In this document: piece by piece, positions 17,075 through 25,416 of the stretch
Numbering within the stretch: position 1 is the stretch's first letter
Layout of the letters: every line of letters starts with the position of its first letter
Assembly: GCA_016215445.1 (NCBI GenBank)
Contig: JACRJL010000003.1
Coordinates: 1-64,000, forward strand
Direction: 5' to 3'
DNA from: Candidatus Roizmanbacteria bacterium
Lineage (GTDB): Bacteria > Patescibacteriota > Microgenomatia > UBA1406 > GWC2-37-13
DNA length: 64,000 bases
Notes under the pieces: model-generated
The model's database searches: none
What the model was told of the DNA's origin: nothing
What the model saw: only the letters and a program-made list of their open reading frames with translations
Program-made: the position numbers and the translations under genes

Positions 17075-18156
17075 AGAATCAACATTGAGTCACCAAATGA
17101 ATAAAATCGAAAATTATTTTTAATTGCTATATTATACAACTCGACCAAACTTCTTTCTGCTTTTTTATGCTGTAAAAAAGCCTCAACTAACATCATCAAA
17201 GACGACTTTGGCAAGTGAAAATTTGTTATTAATATATCAACCATCTTAAAATCAAACGGCGGAAAAATAAATAAACTCGTTTTTTTAAGAGGCGATGATA
17301 CCAAATTTTTTTCACTTTCGGGGTAGGGGCCCCGCTGTGATAAAAAATCTTGGTATCGAGCCTCTGATTCTAATGTTCGAACAACTGTCGTTCCCACCGC
17401 AACCAACTTTTTCCCTTCTGATTTTAATGTTTTCAAACGTTGTAATAATTCACTATTGATTTCATAGTATTCCTCGTGCAGTTTCTTCGTTGTTAAATTC
17501 TGCTCTGTCAACGGAGCAAATGTTCCGAGACCAACATGAAGGGTAATAAAATATTTTTCTATTCCTTTATTTTTTATTTTCCTGAAAACTTTCTCCGTAA
17601 AATGCAAAGACGCAGTTGGTGCTGCTGAAGAACCTTCGTATCGAGCAAATATTGTTTGATACTTTTCAAGTAACTCATCTCGTTTTAAAGGAGTTTTTCT
17701 CAAATAAAGGGGAATCGGCATTGTCCCGTATTTTTTTAAAAGAGAGAATAATTTTTCCCGCGAAAAATCAAATTTAAGCTCAAAAATGTGTTCTTTTTGA
17801 GAAATGACTTTTAAATAACTTTCTTTGTCAAAATACAAAAAATCACCAACGTTTACTTTTCTATCTGCCATTACTTTTACAACCCGCGAACTCGTTAACT
17901 CGTTAATGAGAAATAAAATCATCACCTTTCCACCCGTCTCTTTCTTCATTTCTACTCTGGCTGGCAGAACTTTGGTGTTATTCAGAACAAGAAATGAATC
18001 GTTGGGAAGATATTTATCGAGATTATAAAAATGGTCGAAAACAATTTTGTCCGTTTTCGTATAGTAAACAAAAAGTTTTGAAGAATCACGCGACGAAGCC
18101 GGACTCAAAGCCAGATTTTTCTCGGGGAGTAAATAATTGTAATTACCTAAATTCAT
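17071..18156 (-). CDS. queA: S-adenosylmethionine:tRNA ribosyltransferase-isomerase with palindromic insert
   Basis: 361 residues, making epoxyqueuosine from preQ1-modified tRNA and SAM. Family blocks LVLNNTKVLPAR (about 57-67), YEGSSAAPTASLHF (173-186), HVGLGTFAPL (207-216), AVGTTVVRTLES (253-264) and TNFHLPKSSL are present. Between TVVRTLES and FIFPPFDFKMVD, where normal enzymes have a short loop, residues about 265-291 (ARYQDFLSQRGPYPESEKNL) come from a family-A element. First gene of the queA-tgt-vit run; a TATCAT box six bases before the ATG may give a leaderless transcript. Confidence 0.95.
   Translation of the reverse strand: MNLGNYNYLLPEKNLALSPASSRDSSKLFVYYTKTDKIVFDHFYNLDKYLPNDSFLVLNNTKVLPARVEMKKETGGKVMILFLINELTSSRVVKVMADRKVNVGDFLYFDKESYLKVISQKEHIFELKFDFSREKLFSLLKKYGTMPIPLYLRKTPLKRDELLEKYQTIFARYEGSSAAPTASLHFTEKVFRKIKNKGIEKYFITLHVGLGTFAPLTEQNLTTKKLHEEYYEINSELLQRLKTLKSEGKKLVAVGTTVVRTLESEARYQDFLSQRGPYPESEKNLVSSPLKKTSLFIFPPFDFKMVDILITNFHLPKSSLMMLVEAFLQHKKAERSLVELYNIAIKNNFRFYSFGDSMLIL
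17288..17365 (-). repeat. Palindromic element, family A, inside queA
   Basis: Outer arm AGAGGC/GCCTCT and variable bases GATACC/GGTATC are both perfectly complementary, and differ from the tgt copies while keeping the stem. The core is CGGGGTAGGGGCCCCG. It encodes ARYQDFLSQRGPYPESEKNL. Confidence 0.9.
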
Positions 18157-18327
18157 TTAGATATGATACACGATTGAATGAAGAAGTAAAATTTTTTTGA
18201 GAGTGGATGTTTGAGCGCTCCTCAAGTAACTAACAATAAAGATAAACTATTTAATTACATTAAGTAAACTATCGCCTCTGAGGTAAGCGAGTTCACTCGA
18301 ATAAAAAATTTACTTCGAATTAATTAC

Positions 18328-18813
18328 TTATTTGTAATACTCTTTTACTTGAAACAAAAGATAAAGAGACAACAACGTCCCGATCACCAATCCTCCGATA
18401 TTAAAACTTAGGACATTTTGTACCGCGCCAACCAAAGTTCCCCAAAACATAAAATTCCATCCTGCTTTCTTGCGGCCAAAAAGTCCTGGGATTGATAATG
18501 CTTCTAATAAAACCATCAAGCCCAAAAAAACAACGTTAAATAAATAGCCAACTCCTAAAAAAGGTTTACCGGTAACGATTCCACCAATGGTTCCGAAAGG
18601 AACTATTAAAGCTCCCAGTCCAAACAGTGCTAAGACACCCGGAATACCTACAACAACACCAATAATAGCCATGTAAGGAGCAAATTTAACTAAAAGCTCC
18701 CGCCATTGCTTGGGCAAGGCTGGCGCCTTTTCCACCAAATAAACTTCTAAAGTAGACTCAAGACCTGACAAAGCCGATTTTACATCAGCCCCGTCTGTTT
18801 TGGCTTTTGCCAT
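18328..18813 (-). CDS. Four-helix membrane protein of unknown function
   Basis: 161 residues. A charged N-terminus of about 45 residues with a predicted amphipathic part is followed by hydrophobic helices around 48-70 (YMAIIGVVVGIPGVLALFGL), 75-83, 88-108 and 128-155. Gly/Pro-rich helices and the absence of charged residues inside them suggest a compact membrane domain, not a transporter with an obvious gate. Similar small proteins are frequent in CPR genomes, but no function is known to me. It is 15 bases downstream of the Cys-rich secreted protein gene and probably cotranscribed. The 171 bases between this gene and queA hold only short imperfect hairpins. Confidence 0.6.
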   Translation of the reverse strand: MAKAKTDGADVKSALSGLESTLEVYLVEKAPALPKQWRELLVKFAPYMAIIGVVVGIPGVLALFGLGALIVPFGTIGGIVTGKPFLGVGYLFNVVFLGLMVLLEALSIPGLFGRKKAGWNFMFWGTLVGAVQNVLSFNIGGLVIGTLLSLYLLFQVKEYYK

Positions 18814-18828
18814 AAGAATTAAATAAAT

Positions 18829-19938
18829 TTATAAAATCAAACTCCCTAATATTATAAGTGTCGGGAAAACAAAGATCCACCAGGGTGATCGCCCGGAAAC
18901 CGGTACAGGGGCAGTTGTTGCTGTTGGCGTGGCTGTAGCTGAACCCGGAGCAGTGCAGCAGGAATTATATGATGGATTAGCTTTGCAAGCATTGGCGAAA
19001 TCAGGCGACGTACAGTAGTTGCTGCCGTCTTTGGCTTGGACACAGAGATATCCCGAACGACATGGGTTAGTTTTGTCGTCACAGTCTTTGGTGCCGCAAA
19101 GAACTGGAATAGGAGTGGCTGTCGGACCTGGTTTGTCAGTCGGTTTGGTTGTTGGTACTTCGGTAGGTACTTCTGTCGGAGGAACATCAGTTGGAACTAC
19201 TGTTGGTGAAAGTTGAGAAATTAAAATTTCAGTCGGAGTAGGTACGTCTGATGGGACTGGCACAATAGTCCCTACGGGAGTCGAGGTAGTAATCGCAGCT
19301 TCCTGTTCCTGATTACACCCACAGGTGCTTTGGTATGTCCCGTTCCATTCACCACCATCAATCTGAATTACACCGCAAAAACAATTAGGCGGCCTTCCGG
19401 CTCCTATTGTTTGTGTCGAATTGCTTTCTACACAAGGTCCTCCCGAATATCCATTTTGTCCGTATATACATCGCCAGCCTCCTAATCCTGGCCCGCCTCC
19501 TCCGGTTTGCATTGTTATCCCTTGTTCAACTGCGGCATTTTGACAACCTTCAGTTCTTCCGGCACAAAAACTGTGTTTTTGACCGCTCGTATCCCAAACG
19601 TCGCACCAATGGCCACCACTATTATCACAACTCTGTTCATTATTTTGTTGGTCTGGTTGACCACCACCGGATGTTTCACCACACCGATCATTTCTAACTT
19701 CTAAGTTTCCACAATCACAAGAACCACCACTACATGAACCTCCAACAGCATTACCTCTACTATCATTACAAACACAGGCTCCAGGAGCAACTGCCTTCTG
19801 TTGAGTAGTCTGTAAAGTCCTGTTGTAATAAACAATTCCAATTACTGCTACTAAAACGACTAATATTAAATTTCCAAAAATCAAGATTTTCTTAAAGTTT
19901 TTTTTGTTTTTGATTTTGAGCGGGGTAAAGTTATTCAT
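18829..19938 (-). CDS. Cys-rich, Thr/Pro-linker surface protein with two membrane segments
   Basis: 369 residues. The N-terminus has a membrane helix (KILIFGNLILVVLVAVIGIVYY). A region of about 150 residues is rich in Cys, Gly and Asn (ACVCNDSRGNAVGGSCSGGS and later CGVIQIDGGEWNG), suggesting several disulfides. A long Thr/Pro/Val linker (PTDVPPTEVPTEVPTTKPT) separates a second Cys motif domain (CGTKDCDDKTNPCRSGYLC), and the C-terminus ends in a hydrophobic anchor (WWIFVFPTLIILGSLIL). Both ends are therefore in the membrane with the disulfide domains outside. Function unknown; likely an envelope or cell-contact protein. Confidence 0.65.
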   Translation of the reverse strand: MNNFTPLKIKNKKNFKKILIFGNLILVVLVAVIGIVYYNRTLQTTQQKAVAPGACVCNDSRGNAVGGSCSGGSCDCGNLEVRNDRCGETSGGGQPDQQNNEQSCDNSGGHWCDVWDTSGQKHSFCAGRTEGCQNAAVEQGITMQTGGGGPGLGGWRCIYGQNGYSGGPCVESNSTQTIGAGRPPNCFCGVIQIDGGEWNGTYQSTCGCNQEQEAAITTSTPVGTIVPVPSDVPTPTEILISQLSPTVVPTDVPPTEVPTEVPTTKPTDKPGPTATPIPVLCGTKDCDDKTNPCRSGYLCVQAKDGSNYCTSPDFANACKANPSYNSCCTAPGSATATPTATTAPVPVSGRSPWWIFVFPTLIILGSLIL

Positions 19939-19961
19939 ACTTATATAAAGATTATCACAGA

Positions 19962-20441
19962 TTATTTCACTAATTCAATGAATTTGAACTGAAGGTTTTC
20001 TGAACTATAATTTTCCTCAGAAACTACTTTTTTAAAATCTGAATAACCAGGAAAAAAAACGTCTGCATCCAGATATTCTTTATCGACTAAGGTCAGATAA
20101 AGTTTATCGCAATATTTAATTCCCAAATTATATATCTGTGCGCCTCCGATTATGAAAATTTCTTTATTAAATTCTTTGGCTTTTTCTATCGCATCTTCGA
20201 TTGAGTTTACCCAATAGATCTCATGAGACTCATTTGATTTTCTCGTGACAACGATGTTAATTCTATTAGGGAGTGGTTTGAACTTATATGGAAGAGACTC
20301 ATAGGTTTTTCTTCCCATGATAACGACTTGATTCGTTGTTAAGTTTTTAAAACGAATCATATCTTCTTTTATGTGCCAGAGAAGTTTATTATTTTTTCCC
20401 AACTCCCGATTTTTACCAATAGCGGCAATTATTGAAATCAT
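19962..20441 (-). CDS. folA: Dihydrofolate reductase
   Basis: 159 residues, the usual length. It reduces dihydrofolate to tetrahydrofolate with NADPH. Visible family blocks are IAAIGKNRELGKNNKLLWHI, the active-site acidic residue in KEDMIRFK, VVIMGRKTYESLP and the NADPH/turn motif IFIIGGAQIY. The start overlaps the thyA stop as ATGA, so it is the last gene of a folC-thyA-folA operon that makes dTMP and recycles the folate oxidised by ThyA. Confidence 0.95.
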   Translation of the reverse strand: MISIIAAIGKNRELGKNNKLLWHIKEDMIRFKNLTTNQVVIMGRKTYESLPYKFKPLPNRINIVVTRKSNESHEIYWVNSIEDAIEKAKEFNKEIFIIGGAQIYNLGIKYCDKLYLTLVDKEYLDADVFFPGYSDFKKVVSEENYSSENLQFKFIELVK

Positions 20442-21409
20442 AGATTAACTTCGAAAATATTTTTCTTTTTCCCATAGTATCCGCCTGTAACACTAAGGTT
20501 GGCTTTTATAGGTGGATGCGATTGATAATTTTCCAACGTGACATATTCAGGTTTAAAATCATCAATCGTTTTAAAACCATGGTTAAAACTGACTTTTGGC
20601 AAAGGCAACGGCTTTCTTTTTAACTGTTCTTTGACTTGATCCAAGTGGATTTCGTAAATATGAACGTCGCCGAAAGTATGAATAAAGTCTCCTGGTTTGT
20701 AGCCGGCGATTTTGGCAATTATCAAAGCCAACAAAGCATAACTGGCAATGTTAAAAGGAACACCCAAGAAAATGTCGGCGCTCCTCTGGTAAAGTTGCAA
20801 AGATAACTTCCCGTTGTTGACATTTAACTGATACATATTGTGACAGATTGGGAAATGGGAAGTGTCTTTATAATTCGCCATCGTGTATAGGTATTCGGGG
20901 TTCCAGGAAGTGACAATGGCATTATGACAAGCCGGGTCTTGAACGACTTCCTTAACTACCCATTTAAGCTGGTCGATGGTTTTTTTTGTCTTCGTTGGCC
21001 AACGCCTCCAAAGCTCACCGTAAATCCTAGGGAGATTCCCCCATTTCTCCGCGAACTTTCTGTCGGTATTTATTTTTTCAATGAATTCCTCCTTTAACAT
21101 TTGAGATTTAACATTTAATATTTTGTATTTCCTAAACGGGTAGTCATCCCAGATATGGACATTGTTATCAACCAAATACTTAATGTTTGACTGCCCAGAT
21201 AAAAACCAATAAAGTTCGTGGAGAACTCCCTTCCAGTAGACTTTTTTTGTCGTTAATAATGGAAAGCCCTGATTCAAATCAAACCTCATCTGTCTGCCGA
21301 AAACAGAGTACGAAGCATCGGTCGTGCCCCGGTCCACTTTGCGGACGCCATTTGTCATGATGTCCTTCATTAAATCCAGGTACTGAGATTCAGGATGTTG
21401 CATTTTCAT
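20438..21409 (-). CDS. thyA: Thymidylate synthase
   Basis: 323 residues. It methylates dUMP with methylene-THF. Catalytic C189 lies in FPICHNMYQ (the usual second Pro is Ile), and RSADIFLGVPFNIASYA and the C-terminal folate-binding segment are intact. It is longer than short bacterial ThyA partly because of the 90-120 region, where KYKILNVKSQMLKEEF is encoded by near-tandem units of TTAAATGTT/CAAATGTT type (around 21095-21125), probably a repeat-derived insert in the variable small domain. The gene overlaps folC and folA by four bases each. Confidence 0.95.
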   Translation of the reverse strand: MKMQHPESQYLDLMKDIMTNGVRKVDRGTTDASYSVFGRQMRFDLNQGFPLLTTKKVYWKGVLHELYWFLSGQSNIKYLVDNNVHIWDDYPFRKYKILNVKSQMLKEEFIEKINTDRKFAEKWGNLPRIYGELWRRWPTKTKKTIDQLKWVVKEVVQDPACHNAIVTSWNPEYLYTMANYKDTSHFPICHNMYQLNVNNGKLSLQLYQRSADIFLGVPFNIASYALLALIIAKIAGYKPGDFIHTFGDVHIYEIHLDQVKEQLKRKPLPLPKVSFNHGFKTIDDFKPEYVTLENYQSHPPIKANLSVTGGYYGKKKNIFEVNL

Positions 21410-22767
21410 ATTTTATCATTTTTTATAAAACGGTAAATTTCTCCCAAAAGATATAAAGATCCTGTAACAACAATTATCTCTCTTCCCGTTTCCAGAGCCG
21501 ATTTAAATGCCTGCTCGGGAAGGGTCTTAATTTGATAGTTTTCATAGTTCAACTGTTTTAAATTGTTGGCAATTACAACTGGTTTTTCGGAAAGGTGAAT
21601 CAGGTCTTGATTGTCGACAAAAAAACTAGTGATTGTTATTTTTGAAGCTAAAGGTACAATATAATTGAGCATTTTTTTATAGTCTTTGCCTTTTTTAAAG
21701 GCGATTAGAAAATGAAAATTTTTATCTGGATATTTTGATTTTAAAGCCCTGGAAAAAGACTCCATTTTCAAAGGATTGTGGGCCCCATCCAAAACAACCG
21801 TTGTATCATTGATTTTTTTAATGTCAAACCTGCCGATAAAATGGGCAGTTTTGAAAACCGATTCGACTTTTTCTTTATCAATCTTAAATCTGTCTCTTTT
21901 GGCTAATAATTCCACTGTTTTTAAAGCCAAGCTGGCATTTTCTTTTTGATACTCTCCTATCAAACCAAGGTTTTTTGTAGGAGTTTGATTAATCAAACTC
22001 CTACCGACGAAGACAAAATTTGCCTGGTTTTTTTTGGCAACTTCGCTGATGACATTTTTCACTTCGTCTAATTGATCAACGACAATTACCTGACTTCTTT
22101 CATTAATAATCATCGCTTTCTGATAGGCGATTTCTTTCAGAGTGTTTCCCAAAATCTCCATGTGGTCAAAACCGATTTTTGTCAAAACCGCGACCTTGTC
22201 TTTGCGGTCAACGACATTAGTCGCATCGTACAGGCCGCCCAAACCCGTCTCAATGACTACGTAATCAACTTTTTTCTTCTCGAAAATATAAAACGCTAAT
22301 CCAACCAATACCTCAAAATAACTCAAATCACCGTATTTGATTTTTCCTTTGCCCGCCGTAGTCTTGACGAAGGCGGGAACTTTTTCAATTGCTGATATAA
22401 CTTTATTTAAATAAAGTACGAATTCTTTTTTACTTATTACTTTGTTATTTATTTGGAATCTTTCTCTTACATCTGTCAGATGAGGTGATAAATGAAGTCC
22501 GACTTTAAATCCGTGAGCTGCTAAAAGAGAACTTATTAAATAACAAGTAGAGCCTTTACCGGCTGTCCCGGCGACATGGATGACTTTCAACTTATTTTGA
22601 GGTGAGCTAAGAAGCCTGAGAAAATATCGCATTTTTTCTAAACCAAGAACTCCTTGAAAGATCTGTCTTGATCCTTGACGAACGTGAGAATTTAAATACT
22701 CTTCTGCTTGTTTGAAAGTTAAGATTCTCAATGTTTTGAAAAAGCGAAGATACAAAATTTTTTTCAC
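21406..22767 (-). CDS. folC: Folylpolyglutamate/dihydrofolate synthase (Mur ligase family)
   Basis: About 440-453 residues. It adds glutamate to folates using ATP. The P-loop VAGTAGKGST and blocks DATNVV, LTKIGFDHMEILG, VVLDGAHNP and VTGSLYLLGEI are present. The N-terminus is uncertain: a GTG at 22767 lies inside a family-A palindromic element, while a TTG at 22731 (LRILTFKQAEEYL) lies just past it. Two further palindromes are read through: a CCCGCC/GGCGGG hairpin encoding VPAFVKTTAGKGK, and a perfect 28-base palindrome encoding GRSLINQTPT. First gene of folC-thyA-folA. Confidence 0.92.
   Translation of the reverse strand: MKKILYLRFFKTLRILTFKQAEEYLNSHVRQGSRQIFQGVLGLEKMRYFLRLLSSPQNKLKVIHVAGTAGKGSTCYLISSLLAAHGFKVGLHLSPHLTDVRERFQINNKVISKKEFVLYLNKVISAIEKVPAFVKTTAGKGKIKYGDLSYFEVLVGLAFYIFEKKKVDYVVIETGLGGLYDATNVVDRKDKVAVLTKIGFDHMEILGNTLKEIAYQKAMIINERSQVIVVDQLDEVKNVISEVAKKNQANFVFVGRSLINQTPTKNLGLIGEYQKENASLALKTVELLAKRDRFKIDKEKVESVFKTAHFIGRFDIKKINDTTVVLDGAHNPLKMESFSRALKSKYPDKNFHFLIAFKKGKDYKKMLNYIVPLASKITITSFFVDNQDLIHLSEKPVVIANNLKQLNYENYQIKTLPEQAFKSALETGREIIVVTGSLYLLGEIYRFIKNDKI
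21977..22004 (-). repeat. Perfect 28-base palindrome inside folC (family C)
   Basis: GTAGGAGTTTGATT is followed directly by its reverse complement AATCAAACTCCTAC. folC reads it as GRSLINQTPT. A second copy lies in the glycoside hydrolase gene at 49010-49029, read in the same frame as LINQTPT. Confidence 0.85.
22352..22377 (-). repeat. Small hairpin repeat inside folC (CCCGCC...GGCGGG)
   Basis: Six-base arms around a 14-base loop (GTAGTCTTGACGAA), read through by folC as VPAFVKTTAGKGK. Only one copy is seen in the window, so its status as a mobile repeat is a guess. Confidence 0.45.
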
Positions 22768-22819
22768 TTTCGGGGTGTAGGGGTCCCCGCTGTGATAAAA
22801 AATTTTAGTATCGAGCTTT
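22741..22819 (-). repeat. Palindromic element, family A, at the folC start
   Basis: Arms AAAGC/GCTTT and GATAC/GTATC are complementary; the core GGGGTGTAGGGGTCCCC is three bases longer than in queA. It fills the gap between dcd and folC and supplies a GTG that could start folC. Confidence 0.85.
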
Positions 22820-22822
22820 AAA

Positions 22823-23365
22823 TTATATCTGCTTTTCTCTTTTTTTTGTCGTTACTCTACCCCCTTGCCATTGACCTTTGTACTGTGCCCCTCCTCCGTC
22901 AACCCATTCAAACTGGGCATGAGCAAATCGGCAACCTAATTCCATAGTGATAGGAATATTCCCCGCATTGTGTGCGGCAAAAGTTACTTTTCCATGATAA
23001 CCCGGAGCAACATTACCGGTTCTTATTATTAAACCTGATCTGAACGTAGTTGTTCTTGGTTTGAAGTTAACAGTAATGTTTAGAGGAATGTTAAAAGTCT
23101 CAATTGATGACATCAAAACAAATTCTCCTGGCTTTATTTTGTAAGAAGTTACTTTATTAAAATTATATTTAGCCACTGTTTTAATATTTGGAGTTTCTCT
23201 ATGAGTCACTCCTAAGAAAGCTCTGCCTCCATCAAGTTTATGAATCTCGCCCAAACGGATATCAAATCCTGCGCCTTCTGGAGTGGTTAGTTCTCTTTTA
23301 TCAAGATTTTCCACCAGCTTTTTTGTTTTAACTAACTGTAATAGTTTTTTCGGTCCTAAAATCAT
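22823..23365 (-). CDS. dcd: dCTP deaminase / dUTPase-family protein
   Basis: 180 residues with the trimeric dUTPase-like fold. Blocks GAGFDIRLGEIHKL, KPRTTTFRSGL (nucleotide-binding Arg/Ser), VAPGYHGKVTFAAHN and ELGCRFAHAQFE are seen. It converts dCTP to dUTP, or to dUMP if bifunctional, feeding ThyA downstream. It overlaps the HAD phosphatase by four bases and is separated from folC only by a palindromic element, so the phosphatase, dcd, folC, thyA and folA may form one transcript. Confidence 0.85.
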   Translation of the reverse strand: MILGPKKLLQLVKTKKLVENLDKRELTTPEGAGFDIRLGEIHKLDGGRAFLGVTHRETPNIKTVAKYNFNKVTSYKIKPGEFVLMSSIETFNIPLNITVNFKPRTTTFRSGLIIRTGNVAPGYHGKVTFAAHNAGNIPITMELGCRFAHAQFEWVDGGGAQYKGQWQGGRVTTKKREKQI

Positions 23366-24024
23366 AGTCGATTAAATATTAACAAAAAATCTTGAAAATT
23401 GTTGACAATATAGTCTGCTTTTTCAACAACTACTGGTCTATCTATATTTTCTGTAAATGCAAAAAATTTATCAGCGACGCCGAGTTTTTTTATTTCCCAA
23501 TCTGTGTATCCGTCTCCGACTACAAATACCTGGCCTTTTAAATTTAACTCTTTTATCTGCTTGACTTTGCCTTTCTCCTGGGCTAAAAGGCTCTTTTTGT
23601 CATAAGTTAATCCATTTCCATTCTCAACAAAACGGTTTGCCAGAACGTGAGATTTTTTTATTCCGAATTCTTTGATAACCGGCCAGATATAATCAAAAAA
23701 ACCTCCGGAAATAACATAAATTCTCTCATGATTGAGTCTAAAAAAATCCTTATTGATGAGAATTGATTTAGTAATCTTTTCTTTTAAAATACCTATTAAT
23801 TCCCTTATATTTTCTCTTTTTGGAGCGAATAACTTTAGCCTTCTCCCGATTGATTGATCAAAAGGAATCTTTCCTGACATTCCTTGATTTGTAATTTTTG
23901 CAATAGTACTTAAAATTCTTGCTTTATTTTTAACACCTTTAAGAGAAATATCAGCCAATCTTTCTAAAGCCTCAATCTGAACAAACGTACTGTCAAAATC
24001 GATAATTAAATAAAAATTTTTCAT
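23362..24024 (-). CDS. HAD-superfamily phosphatase, SerB-like
   Basis: 220 residues. HAD motif I is DFDSTF (D9, D11), motif II VISGG (Ser), motif III a Lys in KGKVKQIKE, and motif IV VGDGYTDWE. The helical cap after motif I (EALERLADISLKG through MSGKIPFDQSIGRRL) matches the phosphoserine phosphatase subfamily IB. The substrate may be phosphoserine or, given the downstream nucleotide genes, another small phosphate ester; the cap alone does not decide. It is the first gene of the run into dcd. Confidence 0.8.
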   Translation of the reverse strand: MKNFYLIIDFDSTFVQIEALERLADISLKGVKNKARILSTIAKITNQGMSGKIPFDQSIGRRLKLFAPKRENIRELIGILKEKITKSILINKDFFRLNHERIYVISGGFFDYIWPVIKEFGIKKSHVLANRFVENGNGLTYDKKSLLAQEKGKVKQIKELNLKGQVFVVGDGYTDWEIKKLGVADKFFAFTENIDRPVVVEKADYIVNNFQDFLLIFNRL

Positions 24025-24111
24025 GTTGCATGTAAAAGCTCAACTGATAAAACCAAAAGAAGAAGATTTAACTATGCGGAGAAAAGTTGTTTAAAGGATT
24101 AGTTCGTGGAT

Positions 24112-24873
24112 TCATAGTTTTTCTAGTTTGAAATTGCCATCTTCATTAAATATTACACTATAAATGGGTAAGTCAGAGGCTAATCTTTTTGCCGTTTCCA
24201 TTAAGTGATTCTCTGACATATCAGATAATGCTTCATAGAGCCAATCTTCATCTTCGCCGTTATAAAACTTGACCGCCTTGTTTTTAATCAATGCTTTGGA
24301 TAGTACCCTATGCCTTTCGTCAACCAAGCTTTGGTGGTAGATAAAAACTTCGACCATTTTTTTTCCCTGGTCGGTTTCCAAATGAGCTTGGGGCAAAACT
24401 CCCCAATCGCCTTTGACCATAAGCACGGCTCCCTCGATATGCTCACCTTCAAGTACAATTGGCTGATCTATATTTAAGTTTTTTTTGATTGAATCGATTT
24501 CTTTTTCACTAAGAGAGTAAGCTTTAGGATCCAAATTGATCTGCTTCCAATGACCGCATCCACCAGCCAGAAGTTTCGGATCGGCATGACCATCTGTGTG
24601 CAACCTAAAATTTGAAACGCCACCGATCAAACCAACTAAGCTCTTCAAGGCTTTGCCAAGATCAACGTCAAAACCATATGAGTTTCCCGTTGCCATGATT
24701 AAAGCTAATTCACCTAAATCTGCTCCTGGAAATGCCAACGCTGGAAGATTTGTTTCGTTAGGATATCGTCCGTCAATACAACGGCTTAAGAATTTTGTTT
24801 TCGGGTCCACTCTGTAACGGTTTTCCCTAACCAAATGACCAACTAGTTCTAAAGAAAGAATAACTTTATTCAT
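24112..24873 (-). CDS. CsoSCA/beta-carbonic-anhydrase-like protein
   Basis: 253 residues from the ATG at 24873. C32-x-D34-x-R36 (LSRCIDGRYP), H92/H96 (RLHTDGHADPK) and C106 (AGGCGH) form a zinc-site pattern like carbonic anhydrases, with a His-Cys spacing near ten residues as in carboxysomal CsoSCA. Later conserved-looking blocks (LEGEHIEGAVLMVKG, VFIYHQSLVDERH) are unlike standard enzymes. It resembles the 397-residue protein at 13675-14868 and may define a family with it. It is the last gene of a four-cistron run divergent from an OmpR-type regulator. Enzyme activity is unproven. Confidence 0.55.
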   Translation of the reverse strand: MNKVILSLELVGHLVRENRYRVDPKTKFLSRCIDGRYPNETNLPALAFPGADLGELALIMATGNSYGFDVDLGKALKSLVGLIGGVSNFRLHTDGHADPKLLAGGCGHWKQINLDPKAYSLSEKEIDSIKKNLNIDQPIVLEGEHIEGAVLMVKGDWGVLPQAHLETDQGKKMVEVFIYHQSLVDERHRVLSKALIKNKAVKFYNGEDEDWLYEALSDMSENHLMETAKRLASDLPIYSVIFNEDGNFKLEKL

Positions 24874-24916
24874 ATAACAGTAGATTATACAAAAAATTAT
24901 TTTTCTTATATTAGAT

Positions 24917-25333
24917 TTAGCCTTGCAGATCCCTACCTCCACCTTCTGCTTCCATATCTAAAATCCTTCTACCTCCATAAAGCGCCATAGCATTTGCAAG
25001 AGCGAGTCCAGTCAAAGCAATTGCTTTTAAAGATATTGGTAAGAAAGAATTTAAGGTTTCATAGATAGCAATTGGATTTACACCAACAAGAAAAGATTCT
25101 AACATATTCATGAGACCTGGCCTTTTAAGTTCTTCTGCTTGGTACGCTCCATTCTCTATAGCTCTGAAAGCAGCATTTGCTACTCCACTTCCAGTAGACA
25201 CTAAAAGTTGAGTTTCAATTTCTGGCGCTGTATTATTTAATACAAACAACGATAAACCAGACCTCAAACCAACTTGGAGCATGTCTCCTCTTAACTGTTT
25301 TAAATTTGCCTTGAATCCTTTTTCTTTTCTCAT
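24917..25333 (-). CDS. Unknown protein with hydrophobic C-terminal half
   Basis: 138 residues. A basic N-terminus (RKEKGFKANLKQLRGDML) is followed by moderately hydrophobic stretches around 22-36, 76-93 and 99-120 (LPISLKAIALTGLALANAMALYGG), so membrane association is likely. No motif is recognised. It starts five bases after a 24-residue peptide gene and precedes the carbonic-anhydrase-like gene by 43 bases, placing it in the same run; it may be a membrane partner of those proteins. Confidence 0.6.
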   Translation of the reverse strand: MRKEKGFKANLKQLRGDMLQVGLRSGLSLFVLNNTAPEIETQLLVSTGSGVANAAFRAIENGAYQAEELKRPGLMNMLESFLVGVNPIAIYETLNSFLPISLKAIALTGLALANAMALYGGRRILDMEAEGGGRDLQG

Positions 25334-25338
25334 ATTAT

Positions 25339-25413
25339 TTAATCTCTAAAAATCCAGACTCCTAAAATAATCAATCCGCTATAGATTAAAAACTTTTCAA
25401 AAATTTCTGTCAT
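25339..25413 (-). CDS. 24-residue single-helix membrane peptide
   Basis: The frame reads MTEIFEKFLIYSGLIILGVW plus four residues. It begins three bases after the stop of the upstream carbonic-anhydrase-like gene and stops five bases before the next start, exactly filling the gap between two cistrons. The composition (charged start, hydrophobic centre, short RD end) fits a small membrane protein that could act as a subunit or regulator. No Shine-Dalgarno sequence is seen, as for its neighbours. It could be chance, but the fit to the operon spacing argues for a gene. Confidence 0.5.
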   Translation of the reverse strand: MTEIFEKFLIYSGLIILGVWIFRD

Positions 25414-25416
25414 AGT

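Noticed and set aside
18200-18320. A decayed palindromic element between queA and the membrane protein gene
   Set aside because: AAAAAATTTACTTCGAA is suggestive, but no matching left arm or core is present.
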